A DNA stretch of 64,000 nucleotides from Agromyces aurantiacus (GTDB lineage: Bacteria; Actinomycetota; Actinomycetes; Actinomycetales; Microbacteriaceae): positions 2,046,001 through 2,110,000 of the forward strand of contig NZ_JAFBBW010000001.1 in the NCBI RefSeq assembly GCF_016907355.1, read 5' to 3'. Shown piece after piece: positions 28,901 to 36,779 of the stretch. The notes below the pieces were generated by a model, which was not told the origin of the DNA, searched no databases, and saw only the letters and a list, made by a program, of their open reading frames with translations. A program made the translations under genes and the position numbers. Position 1 is the stretch's first letter. Each line of letters begins with the position of its first letter.

Positions 28901-30615
28901 CCGAACGGGTCGACGAGGCGACGGATGCCACGGCCGGCGTCGCCGCGCTCGTGGCTGCCAGGCGCGCGGCGAGGGTGCGGTTCGCGGGCGAGGAGTGGGT
29001 CGTCCCCGTCGAGGATCTCAGCCGGCTGCGCGACGCGCTCGGCGTACCCATCCCGCCCGGGCTGCCCGAGGCGTTCGGCGAGGCCGTCCGCGACCCGCTC
29101 GGCGACCTCGTGAGCCGGTACGCGCGCACGCACGGGCCGTTCACGACGCACGCGGTGGCCGAGCGGTTCGGCATCGGCATCGCGGTCGCGCAGTCCGCGC
29201 TCGCGCGGCTCGCGGGCGATCGGCGGCTCGTGGAGGGCGCGTTCCTCCCGCACGGCTCCGGCTCCGAGTGGTGCGATCCCGAGGTGCTGCGGCGGCTGCG
29301 CCGGCGCTCGCTCGCGGCGCTCCGCGAGGAGGTCGAGCCGGTTCCGCCGCGCGAGTTCGCGCGGTTCCTGCCCGACTGGCAGCACGTGGGCGGCCGGCTG
29401 CGCGGGGTCGACGGCGTCGCCGCGGTCGTCGAGCAGCTCGAGGGCGTCCGCATCCCCGCATCGGCGTGGGAGTCGTTCGTGCTGCCCGCTCGCGTCGGGG
29501 ACTACCGGCCCGAGATGCTCGACGAGCTGACCGCGAGCGGCGAGGTGCTCTGGGTGGGGCAGGCCTCGCTCGCGGGCGACGACGGCTGGCTGAGCCTGCA
29601 CTTGGCCGACACCGCGAAGCTGACGATGCCCGCCCCGGTCGACCAGCCGCTCGACGCGCTCGAGACCGAGCTCCTCGCAACGCTCGGCGGCGGAGGCGCG
29701 TACTTCTTCCGCCAGCTCGTCGACGCGGTCGGTGCGAGTGACGAGGGCGCCGTGCTCGACGCGCTGTGGCGGCTCGCGTGGTCGGGGCTCGTCACGAACG
29801 ACACGTTCGCGCCCGTCCGCGGGCTGCTGCTCGGCGGCGGTGCGCACAAGACGAAGGCGCCCGCGCCGCGCGCACGGGTGCGTGGCCGGTCCCTCTCGCG
29901 TCGGGCCCTCGCGACCGCCGCGGCCGCCGCCGAGGGGGCGCGCAGCCCTCGGTCGGTGCCGCCCCGCGCCGCCGGCCGCTGGTCGATCCTGCCCGTGCCG
30001 AGCGACGCGGCCACGCCGCGCGCGCACGCGCTCGGCGAGACGCTGCTCGAGCGCTACGGCGTCGTGACCCGCGGATCCGTCGTCGCCGAGGACATCCTCG
30101 GCGGGTTCGCGCTCGCGTACCGCACGCTCGCGGGCTTCGAGGAGACCGGGCGCGTGCGCCGGGGCTACTTCATCGACGGCCAGGGCGGCGCGCAGTTCGC
30201 CACGAGCTTCGCGGTCGACCGGCTCCGCCAGGCGCCGGCCGGCGGGGCGGCCGTGCTCGCCGCGACCGACCCCGCCAACCCCTTCGGGGGCGCGCTCGAC
30301 TGGCCCGAGCCCCTCGCCGAGCTCGGGCACCGACCGGCGCGCAAGTCCGGGGCGCTCGTCGCGATCGTCGACGGCGAGGCGGTGTTCTACCTCGAGCGAG
30401 GCGGCCGCACGGCGCTCGTCTTCAGCGACGACGAGGAGGCGCTTTCGGCCGGCGCGACCGCGCTGGCCGAGGCGGTCGCGCGGGCGCGCGGCGCGCGGTT
30501 CCGGGTGGAGTCGGTCAACGGGCAGGCGGTGTACGGCTCGGTGCTCGAGCTGCCGCTGCGTGCCGCCGGATTCCGCGAGACGCCGCAGGGCCTCCGCTTC
30601 GACGCGAGGAGCTGA
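25978..30615 (+). CDS. lhr: Lhr-family ATP-dependent helicase (Lhr-Core plus long C-terminal part)
   Basis: A 1545-residue superfamily 2 helicase, close to mycobacterial Lhr in length. Walker A APTGSGKT is near residue 44, the DEIH box near 180, GLSAT near 215, and the helicase-C domain has SHHGSVSKEER, ATSSLELGIDMG and GLQRIGRAGHQ. Winged-helix and the long Lhr C-terminal regions follow. An Ala/Pro/Glu-rich insert lies at about 310-350 between the two helicase domains. ATG 25978 was chosen; TTG 25966 is possible. Lhr translocates on ssDNA and unwinds RNA:DNA hybrids; the nei2 gene overlaps in function and follows 4 nt later. Confidence 0.93.
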   Translation: MTGALDSFAPATRAWFTESFREPTPVQDAAWRAISRGEHALVVAPTGSGKTLAAFLSAIDRLHHAPAPAPVVDEVTGEVLEAVPRATRVVYLSPLKALGVDVERNLRAPLVGIGRTAAAMGVEVPEVTVGVRSGDTSPTDRRALVKRPPDILITTPESLFLMLTSQARETLAGVETVIVDEIHALAGTKRGAHLALSLERLDELIGTPVQRIGLSATVRPHEEVARFLSGTRPVTIVAPPSGKRFDLKVTVPVDDLADLSGEAGGSVWPHVEEAILDEVLAHRSTIVFANSRRLAERLTARLNELWAERTAEPEPESILEPAPVLGPALEAALDVAPVREPVLEAIGARRSPAALPGASGITAGAEPVIARSHHGSVSKEERALVEADLKAGRLKCVVATSSLELGIDMGAVDLVMQVESPPSVASGLQRIGRAGHQVGEVSKGLLFPKHRADLLHSAVVAERMVAGSIEPLRIPANPLDVLAQQTVAAAAVDEWDVEHWFDVARRAAPFHTLPRSAFDATLDLLAGRYPSDRFGELRPRLIWDRDAGTITGRRGAQRLAVTSGGTIPDRGLFGVFMIGDAGPGRRVGELDEEMVYESRVGDVFALGATSWRIQEITHDRVLVSPAFGEPGRLPFWKGDGIGRPAELGEAIGGFIGELAGSEPSVALARCEAAGLDARASANLVRFIADQRDATRVVPDAVNLVVERFRDELGDWRIVLHSPYGMRVHAPWALAVDARVQERFGIESHAVASDDGIVLRLPDTADEPPGSELFEFDPAELAQLATERVGDSALFASRFRECAARALLLPRQNPGRRSPLWQQRQKASQLLEVARDFPDFPIVLEAVRECLQDVYDLPALTALAERIRSRRVRFLDVATDTASPFAASLLFGYVGAFMYEGDAPLAERRAAALSLDPGLLAELLGTVELRELLDPAVVEEIEQMLQRRHPDRLATGEEGVADLLRELGPLTAAEIAERVDEATDATAGVAALVAARRAARVRFAGEEWVVPVEDLSRLRDALGVPIPPGLPEAFGEAVRDPLGDLVSRYARTHGPFTTHAVAERFGIGIAVAQSALARLAGDRRLVEGAFLPHGSGSEWCDPEVLRRLRRRSLAALREEVEPVPPREFARFLPDWQHVGGRLRGVDGVAAVVEQLEGVRIPASAWESFVLPARVGDYRPEMLDELTASGEVLWVGQASLAGDDGWLSLHLADTAKLTMPAPVDQPLDALETELLATLGGGGAYFFRQLVDAVGASDEGAVLDALWRLAWSGLVTNDTFAPVRGLLLGGGAHKTKAPAPRARVRGRSLSRRALATAAAAAEGARSPRSVPPRAAGRWSILPVPSDAATPRAHALGETLLERYGVVTRGSVVAEDILGGFALAYRTLAGFEETGRVRRGYFIDGQGGAQFATSFAVDRLRQAPAGGAAVLAATDPANPFGGALDWPEPLAELGHRPARKSGALVAIVDGEAVFYLERGGRTALVFSDDEEALSAGATALAEAVARARGARFRVESVNGQAVYGSVLELPLRAAGFRETPQGLRFDARS

Positions 30616-30619
30616 CCGG

Positions 30620-31396
30620 ATGCCCGAGGGCGACACCGTCTTCCGTGCCGCGCACCGGCTCGACGCCGCACTGGCCGGCCGGTTGGTCACGCGCAGCGAC
30701 CTCCGCGTGCCCGAGTACGCGACGGTCGACTTGCACGGCCTTCCCATCCACTCCGTCGGCAGCCGTGGCAAGCACCTGCTCATGCGCATCGGCGACGTGG
30801 TGCTGCACTCGCACCTGAAGATGGAGGGGGAGTGGCGCGTGCTCCGCCCGGGCCAGAAGTGGCCCAAGCCCGCGTTCCGGGCACGCGCCGTCATCGAGAC
30901 GCCCGACGCCACGGCGATCGGCTTCGACCTCGGGCTGGTGGAGGTGTTCGCTGCGTCCGAGGAGGCCGACCGGCTGGGGTACCTCGGCCCCGACCTCCTC
31001 GGCCCCGACTGGGACGCGGCCGAAGCGGTACGGCGGCTCGCGGCCACGCCCGAGGTGCCGGCCGCGGTCGCGCTGGGCGACCAGCGCAACCTCGCAGGGC
31101 TCGGCAACGTGCTCGTCAACGAGGTGTGCTTCCTGCGCGGCATCCGGCCCGACCGGCCGATCGGCGAGGTCGACCTGCCCGCGACGGTCGACCTCGCGCG
31201 CCGCGTCATCCACGCCAACCGCGACCGGCTCGAGCGCACGACGACCGGCGACACCCGCCCCGGGCGCCGCCTGTGGGTCTACGGCCGCGCGGGCGAGCCC
31301 TGCCGGCGCTGCGGAACGCGGATCCGGCACACGAGGCTGGGCCGCAACGACGTCGAACTGCGCGACACCTACTGGTGCCCGAGCTGCCAGCCCTGA
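30620..31396 (+). CDS. nei2: Fpg/Nei-family DNA glycosylase (Nei2-like)
   Basis: A 258-residue endonuclease VIII-type glycosylase/AP lyase. The catalytic PEGD begins at Pro2-Glu3, the conserved lysine is K51 in GSRGKHLL, the H2TH region has GDQRNLAGLGNVLVNEVCF, and a C-terminal zinc finger (CRRC...CPSC) is intact. A GAGGAG Shine-Dalgarno lies at the end of lhr. The lhr-nei2 pair is an operon in mycobacteria as well, pointing to a shared repair pathway for oxidised bases. Confidence 0.93.
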   Translation: MPEGDTVFRAAHRLDAALAGRLVTRSDLRVPEYATVDLHGLPIHSVGSRGKHLLMRIGDVVLHSHLKMEGEWRVLRPGQKWPKPAFRARAVIETPDATAIGFDLGLVEVFAASEEADRLGYLGPDLLGPDWDAAEAVRRLAATPEVPAAVALGDQRNLAGLGNVLVNEVCFLRGIRPDRPIGEVDLPATVDLARRVIHANRDRLERTTTGDTRPGRRLWVYGRAGEPCRRCGTRIRHTRLGRNDVELRDTYWCPSCQP

Positions 31397-31403
31397 GCGG
31401 CCG

Positions 31404-31814
31404 TCAAGAGACCGGGCCGGTCCACTTCTCGCCCGGACCCTGGCCGATCGGGTCGGGGATCGTCGAGGCCTCGCGGAACGCCAGCTGCAGCGAACGCAGT
31501 CCGTCGCGCAGCGAGCGCGCGTGCATGTCGCTGATCTCGGGCGCACCCGCCGTGATCAGCCCGGCGAGCGCGTTGATGAGCTTGCGCGCCTCGTCGAGGT
31601 CGGTCTGCGCGGCGGGGTCGTCGGCCAGCCCGACCTTGACGGCGGCCGCGCTCATGAGGTGCACGGCCGCGGTCGTGATGACCTCGACCGCGGGCACCTC
31701 GGCGATGTCGCGTGTGGCGTCGGCGACGGCCTGCCCGGAGTCGGCGGCCTCGGAGTGGTCGGCGTGGTCGGCGTGGTCGGGCGCACGCGTGGGCTCGGGC
31801 GAAGTGTCGCTCAC
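31404..31814 (-). CDS. DUF1844 domain protein
   Basis: A 136-residue protein with the DUF1844 core (EVITTAAVHLMSAAAVKVGL ... DLDEARKLINALAGL) at about residues 43-110. The N-terminus is His/Asp-rich (DHADHADHSEA). Function is unknown; in actinobacteria the gene is regularly divergent from infC, as here. The GTG start is preceded by an AGAGGA Shine-Dalgarno on the minus strand. Confidence 0.85.
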   Translation of the reverse strand: MSDTSPEPTRAPDHADHADHSEAADSGQAVADATRDIAEVPAVEVITTAAVHLMSAAAVKVGLADDPAAQTDLDEARKLINALAGLITAGAPEISDMHARSLRDGLRSLQLAFREASTIPDPIGQGPGEKWTGPVS

Positions 31815-31829
31815 CGGGGGATTCCTCTG

Positions 31830-31839
31830 CTAGACTACT
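31830..31839. promoter_or_regulatory. Shared near-palindromic -10 for infC and the DUF1844 gene
   Basis: CTAGACTAC reads TAGACT on the plus strand (31831-31836) and TAGTCT on the minus strand (31837-31832). Both directions are thus supplied with a -10 hexamer by the same bases. No clear -35 is seen on either side. Confidence 0.5.
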
Positions 31840-31842
31840 GCG

Positions 31843-32080
31843 GGCTCCGGGGCCAGTCCCCGGTACGAAAGTGGAGAGACTCCCACCCGCGCATACCGCT
31901 TCATCAAGGTTACCGGGTCGTTCGCACTCCCCTTCCCCGCTCGCGCGGGGGAGGAGCAAGGGTGCCGCATGAGCCCGCGATGAGAATCGCGGGGCGTCAT
32001 CGCGTGGATTTCCGCTCTCGTCATCGGGCGGCATCCGTCTCCCGATGAGCTGGAAACCAGTTCGAGTAGAGGAGACACGC
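31843..32080 (+). ncRNA. Structured 5' leader of infC-rpmI-rplT
   Basis: About 238 nt without a gene. Visible hairpins: CCGGGG/CCCCGG at 31848-31863, CTTCCCCGC/GCGGGGGAG at about 31931-31953, CCCGCGA/TCGCGGG at about 31975-31993, and TCATCGGG (32024-32031)/CCCGATGA (32041-32048). The last stem buries the ATG at 32045. Such leaders in front of infC-rpmI-rplT are autoregulated by L20 in other phyla; that role here is inference. Confidence 0.5.
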
Positions 32081-32698
32081 ATCAGCGATCCGCGTACCAA
32101 TGACCGTATCCGCGTCCCCGAGGTCCGCCTCGTGGGGCCTGGCGGAGAGCAGGTCGGCGTCGTGAAGATCGAGGTGGCACTGCGGCTCGCGCAGGAGGCC
32201 GACCTCGATCTCGTCGAAGTCGCGCCGAACTCCCGTCCGCCGGTCGTCAAGATCATGGACTACGGCAAGTACAAGTACGAGGCTGCGCAGAAGGCGAAGG
32301 AAGCCCGGCGCAACCAGGCGAACACGATCCTCAAGGAGGTTCGGTTCCGCCTCAAGATCGACAAGCACGACTACGAGACCAAGATGAAGCGCGCCGTCGG
32401 CTTCCTGAAGTCCGGCGACAAGGTCAAGGCCATGATCCTGTTCCGGGGTCGCGAGCAGTCGCGTCCCGAGATGGGCGTGCGCCTGCTGCAGCGCTTCGCG
32501 GAGGATGTCGCCGAGTTCGGCACCGTCGAGCACAATCCCACCATCGACGGCCGCAACATGGTCATGGTCATCGCTCCTCTGAAGAACAAGTCCGAGGCGA
32601 AGGCCGAGGCGAATGCACAGCGTGCTGCGGCGAAGCAGCGTCCGGCGGCCGAGGCCGCCGACGAGGCCCCGCAGTCGGCCGAGGCCACCGAGGCCTAG
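32081..32698 (+). CDS. infC: Translation initiation factor IF-3, probable AUC start
   Basis: A 205-residue IF-3 with both domains: N-terminal [20 protein letters not shown]...[22 protein letters not shown] and C-terminal [17 protein letters not shown]. The Ala/Glu tail is acidic. AGAGGAGA (32068-32075) is a strong Shine-Dalgarno with 5 nt to ATC 32081, where the homology begins ([12 protein letters not shown]), matching the AUC start used for mycobacterial infC. The in-frame ATG 32045 has no Shine-Dalgarno and is inside a hairpin, so it is less likely. A rare start codon lets IF-3 repress its own synthesis. Confidence 0.9.
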   Translation: MSDPRTNDRIRVPEVRLVGPGGEQVGVVKIEVALRLAQEADLDLVEVAPNSRPPVVKIMDYGKYKYEAAQKAKEARRNQANTILKEVRFRLKIDKHDYETKMKRAVGFLKSGDKVKAMILFRGREQSRPEMGVRLLQRFAEDVAEFGTVEHNPTIDGRNMVMVIAPLKNKSEAKAEANAQRAAAKQRPAAEAADEAPQSAEATEA

Positions 32699-32755
32699 GC
32701 CAGCACCACGTCCGCCATCCCGCGGTGGCGGCAGAACCAAGGAGAGACACGAGAG

Positions 32756-32950
32756 ATGCCGAAGCAGAAGACCCACTCCGGGTCCAAGAAGCGCTTCAAG
32801 GTCACCGGCAGCGGCAAGATCAAGAAGCAGCAGGCCGGTATGCGCCACAACCTCGAGGGCAAGTCCTCGGTGCGCACCCGCCGCCTGAACCAGGACAAGG
32901 TCGCCTCGGCGCCCGACACCAAGGTCATCAAGAAGCTGCTCGGTCGCTGA
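32756..32950 (+). CDS. rpmI: 50S ribosomal protein L35
   Basis: A 64-residue, lysine/arginine-rich protein with the L35 start [20 protein letters not shown]. It follows infC by 57 nt with an AAGGAG ribosome-binding site and belongs to the conserved infC-rpmI-rplT operon. Codon use is less extreme and Lys is AAG throughout, as for highly expressed genes. Confidence 0.97.
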   Translation: MPKQKTHSGSKKRFKVTGSGKIKKQQAGMRHNLEGKSSVRTRRLNQDKVASAPDTKVIKKLLGR

Positions 32951-32979
32951 GCGACGAGACCCGTTAGGAAGTAAGAGCA

Positions 32980-33366
32980 ATGGCAAGAGTCAAGCGCGCC
33001 GTCAATGCGCACAAGAAGCGTCGGGTCATCCTCGAGCGTGCCGAGGGCTACCGCGGTCAGCGGTCGCGCCTCTACCGCAAGGCGAAGGAGCAGGTCACCC
33101 ACTCCCTCGTCTACTCGTACAACGACCGCCGCAAGAAGAAGGGCGACTTCCGTCGCCTGTGGATCCAGCGGATCAACGCTGCGGCCCGCCAGAACGGCAT
33201 CACGTACAACCGCCTCATCCAGGGCCTCGGCCTCGCCGGCATCGAGGTCGACCGTCGCATCCTCGCCGAGCTCGCGGTCAACGAGCCCGGCACCTTCGCG
33301 GGCCTCGTCGAGGCGGCCAAGCAGGCGCTCCCGAGCGACGTGAACGCCCCGAAGAACGCGGCCTAG
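32980..33366 (+). CDS. rplT: 50S ribosomal protein L20
   Basis: A 128-residue protein with [20 protein letters not shown] and the conserved [19 protein letters not shown] segment. It binds 23S rRNA early in assembly and represses the operon in other bacteria. The ATG follows an AGGAAG site 29 nt after rpmI. A strong hairpin ends the operon. Confidence 0.97.
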   Translation: MARVKRAVNAHKKRRVILERAEGYRGQRSRLYRKAKEQVTHSLVYSYNDRRKKKGDFRRLWIQRINAAARQNGITYNRLIQGLGLAGIEVDRRILAELAVNEPGTFAGLVEAAKQALPSDVNAPKNAA

Positions 33367-33387
33367 TCCGTCTCCTCCGGTACGTCA

Positions 33388-33421
33388 ACGGCCCGGCATC
33401 CCGAGTGGGATGCCGGGCCGT
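33388..33421 (+). terminator. Terminator of infC-rpmI-rplT
   Basis: A perfect 15-bp stem, ACGGCCCGGCATCCC with GGGATGCCGGGCCGT, around a GAGT loop, followed by TTCGCC. It lies 22 nt after the rplT stop. Confidence 0.8.
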
Positions 33422-33448
33422 TCGCCGTCTCCGCCATACACTGGCCAC

Positions 33449-34249
33449 ATGCTCGAGAACCCGAGATCGCCGCGCGTGCGGGCCGTCGCGAAGCTCGCGA
33501 AGAAACCGGCGCGCGTCGAGACGGGCATGTTCCTGCTCGAGGGGCCGCAGGCGGTGGCCGAGGCGCTGACCTACCGGCCGCAGCTCGTCGTCGAGCTCTA
33601 CGCCACCCCGACCGCGCTCGAGCGCTACGCCGACATCGGCGACACGGCGATCGATGCGGGCGTCGACGTCGAGTTCGTCTCCGAGGAGGTCCTGAACGCG
33701 ATGGCCGACACGGTCACGCCCCAGGGCTTCGTCGCGGTCTGCCACCAGTTCCCGACCGCCGTGAAGGACGTCTTCGCGGCAGAGCCGAAGCTCGTCGCGA
33801 TCCTCGAAGAGGTCCGCGACCCGGGCAACGCGGGCACGATCGTCCGCGCCGCCGATGCCGCCGGTGCCGACGCGGTCGTGTTCACCGGCCGCGCGGTCGA
33901 CCTCTACAACCCGAAGGTCGTGCGATCGTCGACCGGCTCGATCTTCCACCTGCCCGTCGCGGTCGGCGCCGAGCTCGAGGACGTCCTGGCCCGGGCCCGG
34001 GAGGCGGGGCTGACCATCCTCGCCGCCGACATCAAGGGCGACGACCTGCTCGAGGCGCGGCGCGAGGGCCTGCTCGCGCGCCCGACCGCGTGGCTGTTCG
34101 GCAACGAGGCGCGCGGTCTTCCCGAGGACCGGCTCGCGCTGGCCGATCGCGTGGTGACGGTGCCGATCTACGGGCACGCCGAGTCGATGAACCTCGCGAC
34201 CGCGGCATCCGTCTGCCTCTACGAGAGCGCCTTCGCGCAGCGCAGCTGA
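33449..34249 (+). CDS. TrmH/SpoU-family RNA 2'-O-methyltransferase
   Basis: A 266-residue SPOUT methyltransferase: N-terminal substrate-binding domain (ETGMFLLEGPQAVAEAL) and the knotted catalytic domain with motif 1 LEEVRDPGNAGTIVRAADAAG, motif 2 LFGNEARGLP and motif 3 ESMNLATAASVCLYE. The target is probably 23S rRNA; exact site unknown. TACACT (33437-33442) is 6 nt from the ATG, so it is leaderless. Position after rplT and before pheST is usual in actinobacteria. Confidence 0.9.
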   Translation: MLENPRSPRVRAVAKLAKKPARVETGMFLLEGPQAVAEALTYRPQLVVELYATPTALERYADIGDTAIDAGVDVEFVSEEVLNAMADTVTPQGFVAVCHQFPTAVKDVFAAEPKLVAILEEVRDPGNAGTIVRAADAAGADAVVFTGRAVDLYNPKVVRSSTGSIFHLPVAVGAELEDVLARAREAGLTILAADIKGDDLLEARREGLLARPTAWLFGNEARGLPEDRLALADRVVTVPIYGHAESMNLATAASVCLYESAFAQRS

Positions 34250-34319
34250 CGTCACGAAACGGTAACCCCCCGGTTTGGGCGGTGGCCGAGGAGCCCCGCC
34301 TCGCCCTAGTTTGGGGGGT

Positions 34320-35108
34320 ATGCCTCCGGCCGACATCGCACCTGCAACGTCGAACATCTCGGTCCGTCGCGGCGAACCGCTCGTCGTCATCGACCACGTC
34401 GACAAGCACTACGGCGAACTCCACGTCCTGAACGACATCACCACGGTCGTCAACCGTGGCGAGGTCGTCGTCGTCATCGGCCCGTCGGGCTCCGGCAAGT
34501 CCACGCTGTGCCGCGCCATCAACCGGCTCGAGACCATCGACTCGGGCACGATCACGATCGACGGCGAGGTGCTGCCCGACGAGGGCGCGGGGCTCGCGAA
34601 GCTGCGCGCCGACGTCGGCATGGTCTTCCAGTCGTTCAACCTGTTCGCGCACAAGACCGTGCTCGAGAACGTGACGCTCGCGCCCATCAAGGTCAAGCGG
34701 ATGTCGCGCAAGGACGCCGAGGCGAAGGCGATGGAGCTGCTCGAGCGCGTGGGCGTGGCCAACCAGGCCAAGAAGATGCCCGCGCAGCTCTCGGGCGGCC
34801 AGCAGCAGCGCGTCGCGATCGCGAGGTCGCTCGCGATGAACCCCAAGGTCATCCTGATGGACGAGCCGACCAGCGCGCTCGACCCCGAGATGATCAACGA
34901 GGTCCTCGACGTCATGGTCGGGCTGGCCGAGCAGGGCATGACGATGATCGTCGTGACCCACGAGATGGGGTTCGCCCGGCGCGCGGCCGACCGCGTGCTG
35001 TTCATGGCCGACGGGCGCATCGTCGAGGAGGCGGCGCCGGCCCAGTTCTTCGACCACCCGCAGTCCGACCGCGCGAAGGACTTCCTGTCTAAGATCCTCG
35101 AGCACTAG
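34320..35108 (+). CDS. gluA: Amino-acid (glutamate-type) ABC transporter ATPase
   Basis: A 262-residue ABC ATPase of the polar amino-acid class. Walker [11 protein letters not shown]-loop [10 protein letters not shown], signature [16 protein letters not shown] and Walker [13 protein letters not shown] are intact. TAGTTT (34307-34312) is 7 nt before the ATG. It heads a gluABCD-like operon in the same order as the Corynebacterium glutamate importer; the substrate is inferred. Confidence 0.93.
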   Translation: MPPADIAPATSNISVRRGEPLVVIDHVDKHYGELHVLNDITTVVNRGEVVVVIGPSGSGKSTLCRAINRLETIDSGTITIDGEVLPDEGAGLAKLRADVGMVFQSFNLFAHKTVLENVTLAPIKVKRMSRKDAEAKAMELLERVGVANQAKKMPAQLSGGQQQRVAIARSLAMNPKVILMDEPTSALDPEMINEVLDVMVGLAEQGMTMIVVTHEMGFARRAADRVLFMADGRIVEEAAPAQFFDHPQSDRAKDFLSKILEH

Positions 35109-35172
35109 AGACCTCCGCGGCCACGAGCGGCGGAGCACACCCGAACGATTCACGAGAGATGAGGCACGAGAG

Positions 35173-36051
35173 ATGAGACGCAGCAGAATCGCACTGGTGG
35201 CCGCGGCCGCGGCGACGGCCCTCCTGTTCAGCGGCTGCGCCGGCGACGCCGGTGCGCCCGGCGAGAGCGACGGAGCCGAGCCGAGCGTCGCCGAGACGCC
35301 CGAGTTCGACGAGGGCACGACCATGGCCAAGCTCGCCGACGCGGGCGAGGTCACCGTCGGCACGAAGTTCGACCAGCCGCTGTTCGGCCTCGTGGGCCCC
35401 GACGGCGTCCCCGTCGGCTTCGACGTCGAGATCGCGAAGATCATCGCCGGCAAGCTCGGCATCTCGCCCGACAAGATCAACTGGGTCGAGACCGTGTCGG
35501 CCAACCGCGAGCCGTTCATCGAGAACGGCCAGGTCGACTTCGTCGTCGCGACCTACACGATCAACGACAAGCGCAAGGAGGTCGTCGACTTCGCCGGGCC
35601 GTACTTCATCGCGGGCCAGTCGATCCTCGTGCTCGAGGGCAACGACACGATCAAGAGCGAGGACGACCTCGTCGGCCAGCCGGTGTGCTCGGTGACGGGC
35701 TCGACGCCGGCGGCCAACCTCAAGGAGCTCGGTGCCGAGGTCATCGAGACCGACACCTACAGCAACTGCCTCGAGCCGCTGCGCAGCGGCCAGGCCGTCG
35801 CCGTGTCGACCGACAACGTGATCCTCGCCGGGCTCATCGACCAGAACCCCGGCGAGTTCAAGCTCGTCGGCGAGCCGTTCACCGAGGAGCCGTACGGCAT
35901 CGGCCTGAAGAAGGGCGATGACGACTTCCGGAACTTCATCAACGACGTGCTCGAGGCGTCGTACGACGACGGCTCCTACGAGGCCGCGTGGGATGCCACG
36001 GCCGGCAAGGTGCTCGAGTTCCGCGAGCCGCCGGCGGTCGACCGCTACTGA
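35173..36051 (+). CDS. gluB: Glutamate-type ABC transporter substrate-binding lipoprotein
   Basis: A 292-residue family 3 solute-binding protein. The signal peptide ends in the lipobox LFSGC with Cys22. The mature part has GTKFDQPLFGLVGPDGVPVGFDVEIAKI, the usual opening lobe of glutamate/glutamine binders, and VSANREPFIENGQVDFVVATYTI. A 13-bp hairpin follows the gene and precedes the permeases, fitting higher expression of the binding protein. Confidence 0.93.
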   Translation: MRRSRIALVAAAAATALLFSGCAGDAGAPGESDGAEPSVAETPEFDEGTTMAKLADAGEVTVGTKFDQPLFGLVGPDGVPVGFDVEIAKIIAGKLGISPDKINWVETVSANREPFIENGQVDFVVATYTINDKRKEVVDFAGPYFIAGQSILVLEGNDTIKSEDDLVGQPVCSVTGSTPAANLKELGAEVIETDTYSNCLEPLRSGQAVAVSTDNVILAGLIDQNPGEFKLVGEPFTEEPYGIGLKKGDDDFRNFINDVLEASYDDGSYEAAWDATAGKVLEFREPPAVDRY

Positions 36052-36061
36052 TCGCCGCGGG

Positions 36062-36090
36062 GGTCCGGGCGTCGTCACGACGCCCGGACC
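36062..36090 (+). other. Intra-operon 13-bp hairpin between gluB and gluC
   Basis: GGTCCGGGCGTCG (36062-36074) pairs perfectly with CGACGCCCGGACC (36078-36090) around TCA. There is no U-run. It probably stabilises the upstream mRNA or partly stops transcription, as malE-malF type intercistronic stems do. Confidence 0.6.
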
Positions 36091-36131
36091 TCCCGGGTCG
36101 GCGACGACCCGTCTGAACAGGAGGGACCGAG

Positions 36132-36779
36132 GTGGACGCGGTCATCGAGAACCTGCCCCTGTACCTGCAGGGGTTCGGCATGACGCTGCTGCTGCTCGTC
36201 GTGTCCGGCATCGCCGCGCTGGTGATCGGCACGCTGATCGCGGCCATGCGGATCTCGCCGGTCGCGTCGCTGCGCGGCTTCGCGACGGTGTACACCGAGC
36301 TCGTCCGCAACACGCCGCTCACGCTCGTGCTGTTCTTCTGCGCCTTCGTGCTGCCGCAGCTCGGCTCCCGGCTCGATTACGCGACGGCCGCGATCATCGG
36401 CCTGTCGGTCTACACCTCGCCGTTCGTCGCCGAGGCCCTGCGCTCGGGCGTCAACGGCGTGCCCGTCGGCCAGGCCGAGGCCGCGCGAAGCGTCGGCTTC
36501 GGGTTCTCGCAGACGGTGTCGCTCATCGTTCTGCCCCAGGCGTTCCGCATGACCATCCCGCCGCTGATCAACGTGTTCATCGCGTTGACGAAGAACACCT
36601 CGGTCGCGGGCGGCTTCTTCGTGGTCGAGCTGTTCGCCGTCGGCCGCACGCTCGCGAACGCGAACGGCGACGCGGTCATCGCGATCCTGCTCGGCGTCGC
36701 GACCTTCTACCTGCTCATCACCGTGCCGCTCGGCCTGCTCGCGGCACGCCTGGAACGACGTTGGGTGGTGCAGCGATGA
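36132..36779 (+). CDS. gluC: Amino-acid ABC transporter permease (GluC-like)
   Basis: A 215-residue HisM-type permease with five predicted helices and the EAA loop EAARSVGFGFSQTVSLIVLPQAFR. It starts at a GTG after GGAGGG. The next permease overlaps it (ATGA), so the two permeases form a heterodimer made in a coupled way. Confidence 0.92.
   Translation: MDAVIENLPLYLQGFGMTLLLLVVSGIAALVIGTLIAAMRISPVASLRGFATVYTELVRNTPLTLVLFFCAFVLPQLGSRLDYATAAIIGLSVYTSPFVAEALRSGVNGVPVGQAEAARSVGFGFSQTVSLIVLPQAFRMTIPPLINVFIALTKNTSVAGGFFVVELFAVGRTLANANGDAVIAILLGVATFYLLITVPLGLLAARLERRWVVQR

Noticed and set aside
27337..31254. 1305-residue minus-strand reading frame opposite lhr and nei2
   Set aside because: Same kind of shadow; no family motifs and low-complexity composition.
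32045..32080. ATG 32045 as the start of infC
   Set aside because: It lacks a Shine-Dalgarno, lies in a stem, and adds 12 residues before the point where IF-3 homology starts; kept only as an alternative.
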